Assembly: GCF_000682675.1 (NCBI RefSeq) | Contig: NZ_AWFA01000008.1 | Span: 1 to 64,000 of the forward strand | Direction: 5' to 3' | DNA from: Hyphomonas pacifica | Lineage (GTDB): Bacteria; Pseudomonadota; Alphaproteobacteria; Caulobacterales; Hyphomonadaceae | Length of the DNA: 64,000 nucleotides | Shown: piece by piece, positions 9,629 through 19,073 of the stretch | Numbering within the stretch: position 1 is the stretch's first letter | How the letters are laid out: each line of letters opens with the position of its first letter | Notes under the pieces: model-generated | The model's input: only the letters and a program-made list of their open reading frames with translations | The model's database searches: none | Told to the model about the DNA's origin: nothing | Position numbers and translations under genes: made by a program

Positions 9629-10930
9629 TTATGACATTGCCGCCTTGCGGGCTTTCTCTGTGGCGACTTCCTTGCGCTGGTTGGACAGGAAGGCAGACAA
9701 GAGGCCCATATCCGGGTCCGTCGACTTCCCTGCCCCCAAAAGGCGCAATTGCTCGTAAAACCACCCCATTGCGCCGAAGCCATTGAGGGTCTTGATCAGC
9801 TTGAACGGCGAATTTGGGCCGAAAATTCCGGGCCCCAACTGCAAAGTCTTCTCCCAGCTTTTGGCCTCTTCCAGCTCTCCGGACAAAAGTTTCGCCGGCA
9901 CATCCGTATCGACGCAAAGCGGCCGGCCAATCCCGATCAGATCCGCTTCCCCTTCCGCAAGCGCCGAATTCATCGCCGCCGCCGTGCGGAAGCCTCCGGT
10001 CACCATCAGGGGCAGCTGGCTGCGCGCCTGTACACCCTTGGCATAATTTAGGAAATACGCCTCGCGCTTGCGCGTGGACTCGCGCACCTCTTCCTCAAAC
10101 ACCGGCTGCAAGCCTTCGAGGTCCATCATGCGCGGCTGCTCATAATTGCCGCCGGAAATCTCGACAAAGTCGATCTCCAGCCCGTTCAGAATGTCAATCA
10201 CAGCCAGGCAATCCTCAAAACTGAAACCGCCTTTCTGGAAATCGGCCGAATTCAGCTTCACCGAGATTGAAAGGCCTACACCGCCTGCACGCTTGGCTTC
10301 CTCCACGCACTCGACCAGCAGACGCGCCCGGTTTGCCAGCGGGCCGCCATACTCATCCTCGCGCTGGTTCGCCAATGGCGACAGGAAGGAGGAGAGTAAA
10401 TAGCCATGCGCGCCATGCACCTGAACGCCGTCAAACCCGGCCTTTTGCGCCACGCTTGCGGCGCGGCCAAAGCCCTCGACCACGGCGCGGATTTCCTCTG
10501 CCGTCATCGCGCGCGGCTCGCCGAACTGGCCCCCAGGCAGGCCCAGCGCCACCGGGCTCGGCGCTGCAGGGCGTGGATTGATCAGTTTCGGCGTCTGCCG
10601 CCCGGCATGGCTTACCTGCATGATCATCACCCCGCCCTGTGACTTGCCCGCCTCTGCCCAGCGCGACAGGCGGCCCATCTCATCCCCGGAGGGCGTACGA
10701 TCTATGACCACATTCCCGGCACGTTCGAGATGATTGCGCTCAATCTGCACATTTCCTGTGATCATCCCGCCAATACCACCTTCCGCCCAGCGGCGATACA
10801 ATGTCAGATGTGCTTCAGTTACCTGGTTGCGGGGATTTGCGAGTCCCTCTGTCATGGCCGCCTTCACAAGACGGTTTGGGAGTGTGACACCACTCACCAG
10901 GGTTAACGGGGTATTAATCGAGGCAGTCAT
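9629..10930 (-). CDS. NADH:flavin oxidoreductase, Old Yellow Enzyme family
   Basis: Start chosen at ATG 10930 (433 aa): GGGAGGA lies six bases upstream, and the upstream extension of the open frame has no such site. The protein is a single TIM-barrel FMN domain: NRLVKAAMTEGL (19-30), GGIGGMITGN (51-60), QVSHAGRQ (105-112), and the substrate/FMN motif VHGAHGYLLSSFLSP with His172 and His175, followed by DEYGG. There is no C-terminal iron-sulphur/FAD extension, so this is a short OYE type and not a 2,4-dienoyl-CoA reductase. It reduces activated C=C bonds; the natural substrate is unknown. It is divergent from parE, and a CtrA box lies within its first codons. Confidence 0.85.
   Translation of the reverse strand: MTASINTPLTLVSGVTLPNRLVKAAMTEGLANPRNQVTEAHLTLYRRWAEGGIGGMITGNVQIERNHLERAGNVVIDRTPSGDEMGRLSRWAEAGKSQGGVMIMQVSHAGRQTPKLINPRPAAPSPVALGLPGGQFGEPRAMTAEEIRAVVEGFGRAASVAQKAGFDGVQVHGAHGYLLSSFLSPLANQREDEYGGPLANRARLLVECVEEAKRAGGVGLSISVKLNSADFQKGGFSFEDCLAVIDILNGLEIDFVEISGGNYEQPRMMDLEGLQPVFEEEVRESTRKREAYFLNYAKGVQARSQLPLMVTGGFRTAAAMNSALAEGEADLIGIGRPLCVDTDVPAKLLSGELEEAKSWEKTLQLGPGIFGPNSPFKLIKTLNGFGAMGWFYEQLRLLGAGKSTDPDMGLLSAFLSNQRKEVATEKARKAAMS
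10903..10917 (+). promoter_or_regulatory. CtrA-type box upstream of parE
   Basis: TTAA-CGGGGTA-TTAA is a perfect match to TTAA-N7-TTAA, the binding consensus of the cell-cycle regulator CtrA. It lies 67-81 bp upstream of the parE ATG and inside codons 5-9 of the divergent oxidoreductase, a plausible -35 position for parE. Occupancy is inferred. Confidence 0.45.
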
Positions 10931-10983
10931 CTTATGTCCTCCCATATCGACACTGAGTCGTTCGCCCTTTACGGAGACATCAT

Positions 10984-12981
10984 ATGGCTGCCGCCAAGCA
11001 AGCAAAGCTGTTTGACCAAATGAGTACAGAAAGTACCGGCTATTCGGCGAAGGATATTGAAGTCCTTGAAGGCCTTGAACCTGTCCGCAAGCGGCCAGGT
11101 ATGTATATCGGCGGCACGGATGAGCGCGCCTATCACCATCTCTTTGCCGAGGTGCTCGATAACTCCATGGACGAAGCAGTGGCGGGCCATGCCAGCCGCA
11201 TCGAGATCAAGCTCGACACCCAGGGCTTCATCACGGTGACGGATAATGGCCGCGGTATTCCGGTTGATCCGCACCCGAAATTCCCCAAGAAATCCGCGCT
11301 CGAAGTCATCATGACGACACTACATGCGGGCGGTAAATTCTCAGACAAGGCCTACGAGACCGCTGGCGGTCTGCACGGCGTCGGTATTTCCGTCGTCAAC
11401 GCCCTCTCGGAACTGGTCGAAGTGGAAGTTGCCCGCGACAAGGTGCTTTACCGGCAGACCTTTTCTCGCGGCATTCCGCAGGACAAGCTGAAAAAGGTCG
11501 GCAGCGCACCGAACCGCCGGGGCACGTCTGTCCGCTTCAAGCCGGACTTCCAGATCTTTGGGGATAAGCTGCGCTTCCGCCCGGCCCGCCTGTTCCAGAT
11601 GGCACGTTCGAAAGCCTATCTCTATCGCGGCGTTGAAGTACGCTGGAGCTGTGACCCGGACCTGCTGCCGGAAGATTCCAAGGTGCCCGCCGAAGCGACC
11701 CTCTCCTATCCGAATGGCCTTGCCGATCAGCTGGACGAGGTGTTCAAGGGCAAGGCGACGATCACCGATGCGGCCTTTACCGGCCTCGTCGACCAACGCG
11801 GCGAAGGCAAGGTTGAATGGGCGATTGCCTGGACACGCGCCGGATTTGGAGAAGCGGACGGCTTTGCCCGCTCCTATTGTAACACCATTCCGACCCCGGA
11901 CGGTGGCACGCATGAGGCGGGCTTCCGCTCAGCCATTACAAAAGGTCTGCGCAATTTCGGCGAATTGACCGGTAACAAGAAAGCTGCGGAGATTACGGCG
12001 GAAGACATTATGGGCCATTCCGGTCTGCTCTTGTCTGTCTTCATCAAGGGCCCGGAATTTGTCGGGCAAACCAAGGACAAGCTTTCCACCACGGCGGCCT
12101 TCCGCCTTGTTGAAAACTCCGTGCGCGACCGGTTTGACCACTGGCTTGCCGGCTCTCCGAAAGAGGCTGACAAGCTGCTCGGCTGGGCCGTTGAGCGCGC
12201 CGAAGAGCGACAGCGCCGCCGCAAACAGAAAGAGATTTCGCGCAAATCCGCCACCAAAAAACTTCGCCTGCCGGGCAAGCTGGCCGACTGTTCCGACAAA
12301 GGCCCGGAAGGCACGGAACTGTTCCTGGTCGAGGGTGATTCCGCTGGCGGCTCTGCCAAGCAGGCACGTGACCGGAAATCCCAGGCCATTCTGCCCCTGC
12401 GCGGCAAGATTCTGAACGTCGAAAGCGCCTCGCTCGACAAGATGATGAACAATCAGGAGATCAATGATCTGGCCCTTGCTCTGGGTACGGCGCTTGGCAA
12501 GAAGTTCAACATGGATGATCTGCGCTATGACCGCATCATCATCATGACGGATGCTGACGTTGATGGCGCCCACATTGCCAGCCTGCTGATCACTTTTTTC
12601 TATCGGATGACGCCGGGCCTGATCGAAAACGGACGTCTGTTCCTGGCCATGCCGCCACTCTACAAGCTCTCCAACAAAGGCACGATCGTCTATGCCATGG
12701 ATGATGCAGACCGGGCACAGAAAATGAAGGAGCATTTCAAACCGAACCAGAAGGTCGACATGACCCGCTTCAAAGGTCTCGGCGAGATGAACCCGTCCCA
12801 GTTGAAGGAAACCACCATGAACCCTGCCACACGCACGCTGGCTAGGGTGACTTTGGAGGCCATTGATGATGTTGAAATTCCGGCCGAGGAACTGATTAAC
12901 ACATTGATGGGCAAGAAGGCTGAATTGCGCTTCCGATTCATCCAGGAGAATGCCGCCTTCGTCGAAGAGCTGGATATCTAG
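10984..12981 (+). CDS. parE: DNA topoisomerase IV subunit B (ParE)
   Basis: The 665-residue GyrB/ParE-type ATPase has the GHKL domain with EVLDNSMDEAV (ATP/Mg binding), DNGRGIPVDPHPK and GGLHGVGISVVNALS, a transducer domain, and a TOPRIM domain with LVEGDSAGGSAKQAR and ITDAD-like MTDADVDGAHI, ending in the usual C-terminal GLGEMNPSQLKETTMNP block. Its length and the PHPKFPKKSALEVIMTTLHAGGKF segment favour ParE over GyrB, which is about 800 residues. With ParC (not in this window) it decatenates daughter chromosomes. It is divergent from the oxidoreductase, with a 53-bp gap between start codons, and a CtrA box lies upstream. Confidence 0.93.
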   Translation: MAAAKQAKLFDQMSTESTGYSAKDIEVLEGLEPVRKRPGMYIGGTDERAYHHLFAEVLDNSMDEAVAGHASRIEIKLDTQGFITVTDNGRGIPVDPHPKFPKKSALEVIMTTLHAGGKFSDKAYETAGGLHGVGISVVNALSELVEVEVARDKVLYRQTFSRGIPQDKLKKVGSAPNRRGTSVRFKPDFQIFGDKLRFRPARLFQMARSKAYLYRGVEVRWSCDPDLLPEDSKVPAEATLSYPNGLADQLDEVFKGKATITDAAFTGLVDQRGEGKVEWAIAWTRAGFGEADGFARSYCNTIPTPDGGTHEAGFRSAITKGLRNFGELTGNKKAAEITAEDIMGHSGLLLSVFIKGPEFVGQTKDKLSTTAAFRLVENSVRDRFDHWLAGSPKEADKLLGWAVERAEERQRRRKQKEISRKSATKKLRLPGKLADCSDKGPEGTELFLVEGDSAGGSAKQARDRKSQAILPLRGKILNVESASLDKMMNNQEINDLALALGTALGKKFNMDDLRYDRIIIMTDADVDGAHIASLLITFFYRMTPGLIENGRLFLAMPPLYKLSNKGTIVYAMDDADRAQKMKEHFKPNQKVDMTRFKGLGEMNPSQLKETTMNPATRTLARVTLEAIDDVEIPAEELINTLMGKKAELRFRFIQENAAFVEELDI

Positions 12982-13063
12982 GTTAACAAATTCTGACACA
13001 CGGCCCGGCAATTATTCCCGGAAACCAAAGTTGACCCTAACCCTGTTTAGGTAAACTTGGGCT

Positions 13064-14659
13064 ATGTCATCTAACGGGCCAAAACTTCAGTTCAGGAAAA
13101 GGACGCGGCCGCGGAAGCTGATGCGGCTGGAAACCTTTTGGCATCGCTATGTTGTCGCCCTTAGCCTGATTCTGGGCCTGTTGCTGACCAGCCATGTATT
13201 CTCGCTCGCCGAACTGCGCCATGGCGCGCATGACGCGGCAGCAATCAATATGAGCGGCAGCCAGCGTATGCTGTTGCAACAAATTGCGCATGTGATGCAC
13301 GACTATGTTGAAACGCCAACTGAAACGTCGCGCACAAGGCTGAAAGACAGTATCGAACTGTTCGAAAGCTCGCACTACGAACTGGTCAAACTGAGCCAAG
13401 AAGACGCTGCGCTCAAAAGGCTATACTCGACCGGAGAGGCTCCAATTCACACGAAGGTCCTGCGCCTGATCAATGACGTGAACTGGATACTCGTGGATGC
13501 GCGCGGAACGGAGTTTGCCATTCGGGATATCGAACAGATGGCCGATGGAGAACTGAGTGCGCAGCTGGGCGAAGCCGCGGATGCTTTTGAAGCCCTTGCC
13601 CGCCGCCGCTCGATTCAACTTACAGCCATTCAGGACTTTTCCCTCTACGCGGCCGTTCTGACAATTATCGGTGAAATGCTGCTGATCTTCTGGCCAGCCC
13701 ACAAGACCATCAAGCGAAGCTTTGCCCAGCTGAGGGAAGAGCATGACGCCACCGAAGCGGCTCTGAAGAGACTGTCCAACTTTGCCAGCCTGGCTTCCGA
13801 CCTGTTCTGGGAGACCGATCTGGAAGGCCGTGTAACCTATGCGGAAGGGCGAGCACTGACCTATTTCAAGGGCGGACGCGACACGATTCAGGGCTGTGAC
13901 TATCTGGACATCATCCAGATGGATGACAAGAACCTCGCCATTATTGCCAAAGCCATCAGCATGCTGAGAGACTATAAAGATGTTCGCGGCATCTTCACGG
14001 ATGCCAGCGGGCGCAATTACAGCATGCGCCTGGCGGGAATGCCGCGCTTTGACAAAAATGGAAACCTGGCCGGCTATTTGGGCACAGCCGATGACATCAC
14101 GAGCGATGTGGAAGAACAGGAAGAAGTCCGCAAACTTGCCTATACGGACCCGCTGACCGGCCTGTCGAACAAGCGGGCCTATGATGAGGCCATTCCGGAT
14201 CTGGTAGCGACCTCCTCACCGGCCAGACCGATTTACCTGCTGGCCCTGGACCTGGATGGTTTCAAGGCGGTCAACGACACTTACGGCCATGGCGCAGGCG
14301 ATGAAGTGTTGAAGGTCGTCGCGGCGCGGATCAGATCCATCATCCGGGATGACGATATGGCCGTGCGTGTGGGCGGCGATGAGTTCTTCATCATCTGCAA
14401 TGCGATGCCGTCTCACCTGGCCATCATGGGCCTGGCCCAGCGCCTGAACGACCGGCTGAGCGCGCCCTATTCCCTGTCTCATGGTACAACCGTGCGTGTC
14501 AGCGCCTCTATCGGGGTGGCCTGCGCGCCGCATGATGCGACCGAGCATGTCGCGCTCTGCGAGGCTGCCGACCAGGCACTCTACGCGGCCAAGAAACGCG
14601 GCCGCAACCAGACCTGCTTCGCCCGCGACCTGGAACAGGGCGAATTGCAAGCCTCATAA
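13064..14659 (+). CDS. Membrane diguanylate cyclase (NarX/PilJ-like sensor-PAS-GGDEF)
   Basis: The 531-residue protein has a short basic N-terminus, TM1 (about 29-50), a periplasmic region with NMSGSQRMLLQQIAHV (62-77), which is the P-box-like signature of NarX/PilJ-type sensor domains, TM2 (about 193-211), a short coiled coil, a PAS domain (about 238-345) and a GGDEF domain. The active site is intact: RVGGDEFF with GGDEF at 437-441. The inhibitory I-site RDDD (428-431) lies five residues upstream as in PleD, so product inhibition is expected. There is no EAL domain. It should make cyclic di-GMP in response to a periplasmic signal, controlling motility or attachment. It is 82 bp downstream of parE and has no strong ribosome-binding site. 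Confidence 0.92.
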   Translation: MSSNGPKLQFRKRTRPRKLMRLETFWHRYVVALSLILGLLLTSHVFSLAELRHGAHDAAAINMSGSQRMLLQQIAHVMHDYVETPTETSRTRLKDSIELFESSHYELVKLSQEDAALKRLYSTGEAPIHTKVLRLINDVNWILVDARGTEFAIRDIEQMADGELSAQLGEAADAFEALARRRSIQLTAIQDFSLYAAVLTIIGEMLLIFWPAHKTIKRSFAQLREEHDATEAALKRLSNFASLASDLFWETDLEGRVTYAEGRALTYFKGGRDTIQGCDYLDIIQMDDKNLAIIAKAISMLRDYKDVRGIFTDASGRNYSMRLAGMPRFDKNGNLAGYLGTADDITSDVEEQEEVRKLAYTDPLTGLSNKRAYDEAIPDLVATSSPARPIYLLALDLDGFKAVNDTYGHGAGDEVLKVVAARIRSIIRDDDMAVRVGGDEFFIICNAMPSHLAIMGLAQRLNDRLSAPYSLSHGTTVRVSASIGVACAPHDATEHVALCEAADQALYAAKKRGRNQTCFARDLEQGELQAS

Positions 14660-15070
14660 GGCCGCCTCAGCCATGTGCCAGCAGATGCGACCGGAAATGC
14701 GGCCTGCGTTCCGGCTCTCAATCTTGAATTTTTCAGGAAATTCAGCCGGAGCCTTCCCAGCCTTCCAGACCGGCGCGGATCATGCCGGGCAAAAGGCTGG
14801 CAATCGCGCCAAGCTCCGGCGATAGACGAAAGGCGCTATCCACCGGCCCGGTCATGGGCTTTGGCTCTCACTTCGCCTGCGCCGCTTCAGGCTGCGCGCG
14901 CGGCGATTGCGGCGTGAGGCCAATACGCCGAGATCATCTATTTGGCGTTGTGACGGAGGCGCTCGGTTTGTGAGACAGCTTTTGCGGAAAATGCGTTCCG
15001 TCTCACCCCGGCCCCTCTCCCGAGGGGGAGGGGTGAGTCTTCAATTGATAATCCCGGCGCATCCGCCTAA
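14660..15070. other. Intergenic region with no supported gene
   Basis: These 411 bases between the GGDEF gene and nadE contain only short open frames with no convincing start signals. The one clear element is the inverted repeat at 15002-15037. Confidence 0.5.
15002..15037. repeat. REP-like inverted repeat
   Basis: ctcacccc (15002-15009) and ggggtgag (15030-15037) flank an inner GC-rich segment, cccctctcccgaggggga, that is itself partly self-complementary. CCTCTCCC-GAGG palindromes of this kind are common dispersed intergenic elements in alphaproteobacteria. No second copy was noticed in this window. Confidence 0.5.
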
Positions 15071-15079
15071 ATGCTCCCC

Positions 15080-16729
15080 ATGAGCAAAAAGCTGAAAATT
15101 CTGGTCGCGCAATTCAATCCCGTTGTTGGGGATATTTCGGGCAATCTGGGGCTGGCGCGGCAGGCGCTGATGGAGGGCAAGGCCCGCGGGGCGGATCTGG
15201 TCGTGCTGTCAGAGCTGTTCATTCTGGGCTATCCGGCGGAAGACCTGGTGCTGAAATCTGCCGCGGTGGAAGATTCCATGAAGGCCGTTCAGGCGCTGGC
15301 CACGGATACGGCAGACGGCCCGGCCGTTCTGATCGGCAGCCCCTGGGCCGAAAATGGCAAGCGGCACAACAGCGTCGTCTGGCTGGCCGGCGGCAAGATC
15401 ACCGGGCGCTATGACAAACGCGAGCTGCCCAATTATGGCGTATTCGACGAGAAGCGCATCTTCGATGCCGGCGAAGGCCCCCCGCCCCTTTTCGAGCTGA
15501 ACGGCGTGACGCTGGGCATCGCGATCTGTGAGGATATCTGGTATCCGCGCGTGCCGGGCCAGCTGGCCGAGGCGGGCGCGGAAATGCTGATCGTGCCGAA
15601 TGGCAGCCCCTGGCGGCGCACCGTGCAGGTGGAGCGCCACACCAGTTTTTCCGCCTGGCACAAGACGGGCGTGCCCTACCTGTTCGTCAATCAGGTGGGC
15701 GGGCAGGACGAACTGGTCTTCGATGGTAGTTCGTATGCGGTTGATCATGACGGGACGGAGCATCAGTTACTAGGCGATTTCGTCACCGGCACGGCGATGG
15801 TCACCTATGATGGCGAAACGCACCGCTTCGACAGCGACGCGCAGGCGAAGCTGACCGGCGGCTGGGAAGCGGAATATCGCGCGGCGACGCTGGCGCTGGG
15901 CGATTATGTCAACAAGAACAAATTTCCCGGCGTCGTGCTGGGCATGTCGGGCGGGATCGACTCGGCGCTGACGGCGGCGATTGCCGTGGATGCTCTGGGG
16001 GCGGATCGTGTCTGGTGCGTGATGATGCCGTCAAAATACACGTCCAGCGAAAGCCTGGAGGATGCCAAGGCCTGCGCCGAGGCGCTGGGCGTGCGCTATG
16101 ATATCATCAATATCCGCCCCGGCGTGGACGCGATGGACGAGATGCTATCGGGCGCCTTTGCCGAGACCCAGCCCGACACGACGGAAGAGAACATCCAGTC
16201 CCGCCTGCGCGGGGTGACGCTGATGGCACTGTCTAACAAGTTCGGCCACATGGTGGTGACAACCGGCAACAAGAGCGAGATGGCCGTCGGCTATGCGACG
16301 CTGTATGGCGACATGTGCGGCGGCTACAATGCGCTGAAGGATTTCTACAAGACCGAAGTGTTCGAACTGGCCAAGTGGCGCAACACGGCGGTGCCGAAGG
16401 GCGCGCTCGGCCCCGGCGGCGAAGTGATCCCGGAACGGATCATTACCAAGCCGCCCTCGGCTGAGCTGCGCGAGGACCAGAAGGATGAGGATTCCCTGCC
16501 GCCCTATGACGTGCTGGACGACATTCTGCGCGGGCTGGTGGATCTGGAAGAGCCGATCGAGGCGATCCTGGCACGCGGGCATGATCGGGCGTTGGTCAAA
16601 CGGATCGAACATCTGCTCTACATTGCCGAATACAAGCGCCGTCAGGCCCCGCCGGGCGTGAAAGTGGGCGGCAAGAATTTCGGCCGTGACCGGCGCTATC
16701 CGATCACGAACCGCTTCCGGGATGATTGA
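15080..16729 (+). CDS. nadE: Glutamine-dependent NAD+ synthetase
   Basis: The 549-residue protein has two domains. The N-terminal nitrilase-type amidase (about 1-250) carries the Glu45-Lys113-Cys150 triad (LSELFILGYP, YDKRELPNYGVFDE, AICEDIWYP) and releases ammonia from glutamine. The C-terminal N-type ATP pyrophosphatase has the P-loop SGGIDS (290-295) and GNKSEMAVGYATLYGD, and amidates deamido-NAD to NAD+. Length is typical for the bacterial two-domain form. ATG 15080 is chosen because MSKKLKILVAQFNP matches family N-termini; ATG 15071 is possible. It appears to be transcribed alone. Confidence 0.95.
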   Translation: MSKKLKILVAQFNPVVGDISGNLGLARQALMEGKARGADLVVLSELFILGYPAEDLVLKSAAVEDSMKAVQALATDTADGPAVLIGSPWAENGKRHNSVVWLAGGKITGRYDKRELPNYGVFDEKRIFDAGEGPPPLFELNGVTLGIAICEDIWYPRVPGQLAEAGAEMLIVPNGSPWRRTVQVERHTSFSAWHKTGVPYLFVNQVGGQDELVFDGSSYAVDHDGTEHQLLGDFVTGTAMVTYDGETHRFDSDAQAKLTGGWEAEYRAATLALGDYVNKNKFPGVVLGMSGGIDSALTAAIAVDALGADRVWCVMMPSKYTSSESLEDAKACAEALGVRYDIINIRPGVDAMDEMLSGAFAETQPDTTEENIQSRLRGVTLMALSNKFGHMVVTTGNKSEMAVGYATLYGDMCGGYNALKDFYKTEVFELAKWRNTAVPKGALGPGGEVIPERIITKPPSAELREDQKDEDSLPPYDVLDDILRGLVDLEEPIEAILARGHDRALVKRIEHLLYIAEYKRRQAPPGVKVGGKNFGRDRRYPITNRFRDD

Positions 16730-16773
16730 GGGCTGAGGTTTTGCTTCGGGTCAGGGCGGCTCAAAAGCCGACG

Positions 16774-17598
16774 CTATTCCTGGTCCGGCAGTGCGGCCTC
16801 GGGCTCTATCCCTTCATAGGCGTTGGCCATGGCCGCCGCACCGGCGCGCACCTCTGCCACATCATCGGGCGCAATGTCTGACGCCTCGCCATAGCCCATG
16901 ATCGGAGACGCGACGACGCCCGGCAGGTCCACCATGGTAGAATAGAGCAACCAAGCGCGGCTGCCATCCTCGCACTCGACATTGACCCATTGGTCTTCCG
17001 TCGGCGCTGGCAGGCTGGAAATATCGCTGATCTCGCGCAGCTCGGCCTCGTTGATGTCATACTCTTCGCCGCCAAAGGAGACGATGGTGAACCCCTCCCC
17101 CAGATAGCGCAGATAGGTCAGCTGGTCGCCGGTCTTGAGGTCCAGCGTCTTGATGCCGGTATCGGAAACATATTCGATGGACGCATCCTGGGAGAGCGTT
17201 ACCGGGAAGGTCTTCGTGGCGACGAAGAAATCGAGATCGTCCTTCTCGACCCGATCGCGGTTCCACAACTGGTAGTTGGCATATTGCGGCAGCGGGCATT
17301 CAAGGTCTGCCGGTACGCCGGAATTGGGCTGTGACCAGCCATTCACTACAACACCGGGGTCCAGCACAGCAAATCCGGCGGGATATTCGCCCGGCCAGCC
17401 AGGGCTGACATACCATCCCTCGCCATAGCCGGAGACGGCCTGGTAATCCGTCTCGCCATCCGACTTTGCAATTTCTGCAGGCGTTTCAATCGGGTCGGGG
17501 GCTTCCACCACCGTTACGTCCGGTTCGACCGGCTCTTCAACCCGTTCCCCACAGGCCGCCAGCAGCCCTGCTGCAGCCAAAATCCAGCCCCGTCTCAT
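16774..17598 (-). CDS. Hypothetical lipoprotein
   Basis: I do not recognise a family. The 274-residue product from ATG 17598 (GAGGAG lies just upstream of it) has a short basic N-terminus, a hydrophobic stretch and the lipobox LLAAC with Cys16, so it is probably a periplasm-facing lipoprotein. It is acidic just after the Cys (a spacer rich in Pro, Glu and Val) and then has a globular region with many aromatics (SGYGEGWYVSPGWPGEY). Two cysteine-containing segments (DLECPLPQ, VNVECEDGS) could form a disulfide. The segment DWQ-like EDQWVNVECEDGSRAW with preceding TYLRYLGEGF is faintly SH3-like, which is only an impression. It is divergent from gltX. Confidence 0.75.
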   Translation of the reverse strand: MRRGWILAAAGLLAACGERVEEPVEPDVTVVEAPDPIETPAEIAKSDGETDYQAVSGYGEGWYVSPGWPGEYPAGFAVLDPGVVVNGWSQPNSGVPADLECPLPQYANYQLWNRDRVEKDDLDFFVATKTFPVTLSQDASIEYVSDTGIKTLDLKTGDQLTYLRYLGEGFTIVSFGGEEYDINEAELREISDISSLPAPTEDQWVNVECEDGSRAWLLYSTMVDLPGVVASPIMGYGEASDIAPDDVAEVRAGAAAMANAYEGIEPEAALPDQE

Positions 17599-17732
17599 CC
17601 ACATCTCCTCGATGACGACTCACCTGCCCGTCGCACATTATCATAAACAATAGCAACAATGTGGCATCCCTCCCTTGGCTTTTTCCGCAATTTGATGTCG
17701 AAAGCGGCTTAAGTGACACAGGTTTTGTTCCA

Positions 17733-19073
17733 ATGACTGCACCGATCGTTCGTTTTGCCCCTTCGCCCACCGGCCGCCTGCATGTCGGCAATGTGCGTAC
17801 CGCGCTGATCAACTGGCTGTTTGCCCAAGGCCAGCAGGGGAAATTCATCCTGCGCATCGACGATACCGACGTGGAACGCTCCACAAAAGAACATGAAGAC
17901 GCGCTGAAGGTGGACCTGGAATGGCTGGGCCTTGTCTGGGCCGACACATTCAACCAGTCCGACCGGTTTGGCGAGTATGACGCCGCCGCCGACAAGTTGC
18001 GCGAGATGGGCCTGCTGTATCCCTGCTTCGAGACGGCCGACGAGCTGGAGCGCAAGCGCAAGATCGCGCTGTCGCGTGGCCGCCCGCCGGTCTACGACCG
18101 CGCCGCGCTGGACCTCAGCGATGAGGAGAAAGCCAAGCTGGATGCCGAAGGCCGCAAGCCGCACTGGCGCTTCAAACTGTCCGGCGAGCGCGTCGAGTGG
18201 AACGATTTGGTACGCGGCCCACAGAGCATCGACACGTCCAGCCTGTCCGACCCGATCCTGATACGCGAAGATGGCTCCTACCTGTACACCCTCCCCTCCG
18301 TGGTGGATGATATCGAGGCCGGCATCACGCATGTCGTGCGCGGCGAGGATCATGTCACCAATTCCGGCGCGCAGATCGAGATATTCAAGGCACTCGGCGG
18401 CACGGCGCCGGACATGGCGCATACGCCGCTGCTGATCGGCGCGGATGGTCAGGGCCTGTCGAAGCGGCTCGGCTCTCTGTCCATGGGCGAGCTGCGCGCG
18501 CAAGGCTATGAGCCGATGGCGGTCTGCAGCCTGCTGGCAAAGATCGGCACGTCCGATAATGTCGAAGCGCGCGAAAGCCTGGACCAGCTGGTCGAGGAAT
18601 TCAGCTTTGACAAGATCGGCCGGGCCCCGGCGCGCTTTGACGAGGCCGAGCTGCTGGCCGTCAACGCCACGCTGCTGCACGCCCTGCCCTTTGACGCAGT
18701 GAAGGATCGCCTCGCTGCGGTCGACCCGCGCGCCGCCGATGAGGCCTTCTGGACCGTAGTACGTGAGAACTGCTCCCTGCTGCCGGACGTCGCCGCATGG
18801 GTGGAGACCGTGTTCGGCACAATTACGCCGGTGATCGAGGATGAGGACAAGGACTTTGTCGCCACCGCCGCCACGCTGCTGCCGGACGGCGAACTGACGG
18901 GCGAGACGTGGAGCCAGTGGGCTAATGCCGTGAAGGCAGAGACCGGCCGTAAGGGTCGCGGCCTGTTCATGACACTGCGCAAGGCGCTGACCGGCCAGGA
19001 CCACGGCCCCGACATGGGCGCCTTGCTGCCCCTGATCGGCCGCGAGCGGGCACTGGCGCGGCTGCAGGGCTAG
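17733..19073 (+). CDS. gltX: Glutamyl-tRNA synthetase
   Basis: Start at ATG 17733 (446 aa): MTAPIVRFAPSPTG is the standard N-terminus, and the upstream in-frame extension has no homology features. Class I synthetase motifs are present: HVGN (17-20, the HIGH motif) and LSKRL (242-246, the KMSKS motif), plus RIDDTDVERS and the glutamate-binding VVRGEDHVTNS region. The C-terminal anticodon-binding half is the short alphaproteobacterial form. Many alphaproteobacteria have two GluRS paralogues, one of which may also charge tRNA-Gln. Which one this is cannot be told here. Confidence 0.95.
   Translation: MTAPIVRFAPSPTGRLHVGNVRTALINWLFAQGQQGKFILRIDDTDVERSTKEHEDALKVDLEWLGLVWADTFNQSDRFGEYDAAADKLREMGLLYPCFETADELERKRKIALSRGRPPVYDRAALDLSDEEKAKLDAEGRKPHWRFKLSGERVEWNDLVRGPQSIDTSSLSDPILIREDGSYLYTLPSVVDDIEAGITHVVRGEDHVTNSGAQIEIFKALGGTAPDMAHTPLLIGADGQGLSKRLGSLSMGELRAQGYEPMAVCSLLAKIGTSDNVEARESLDQLVEEFSFDKIGRAPARFDEAELLAVNATLLHALPFDAVKDRLAAVDPRAADEAFWTVVRENCSLLPDVAAWVETVFGTITPVIEDEDKDFVATAATLLPDGELTGETWSQWANAVKAETGRKGRGLFMTLRKALTGQDHGPDMGALLPLIGRERALARLQG

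Noticed and set aside
11929-13011. Long open frame antisense to parE (360 aa)
   Set aside because: Shadow of parE; composition is that of a reverse-frame translation.
13025-13060. Imperfect inverted repeat before the GGDEF gene considered as an operator
   Set aside because: Requires several gaps to pair; not convincing.
17709-19004. Long open frame antisense to gltX (431 aa)
   Set aside because: Opposite a certain gltX gene; rich in Arg, Gln and His as expected of a shadow frame.
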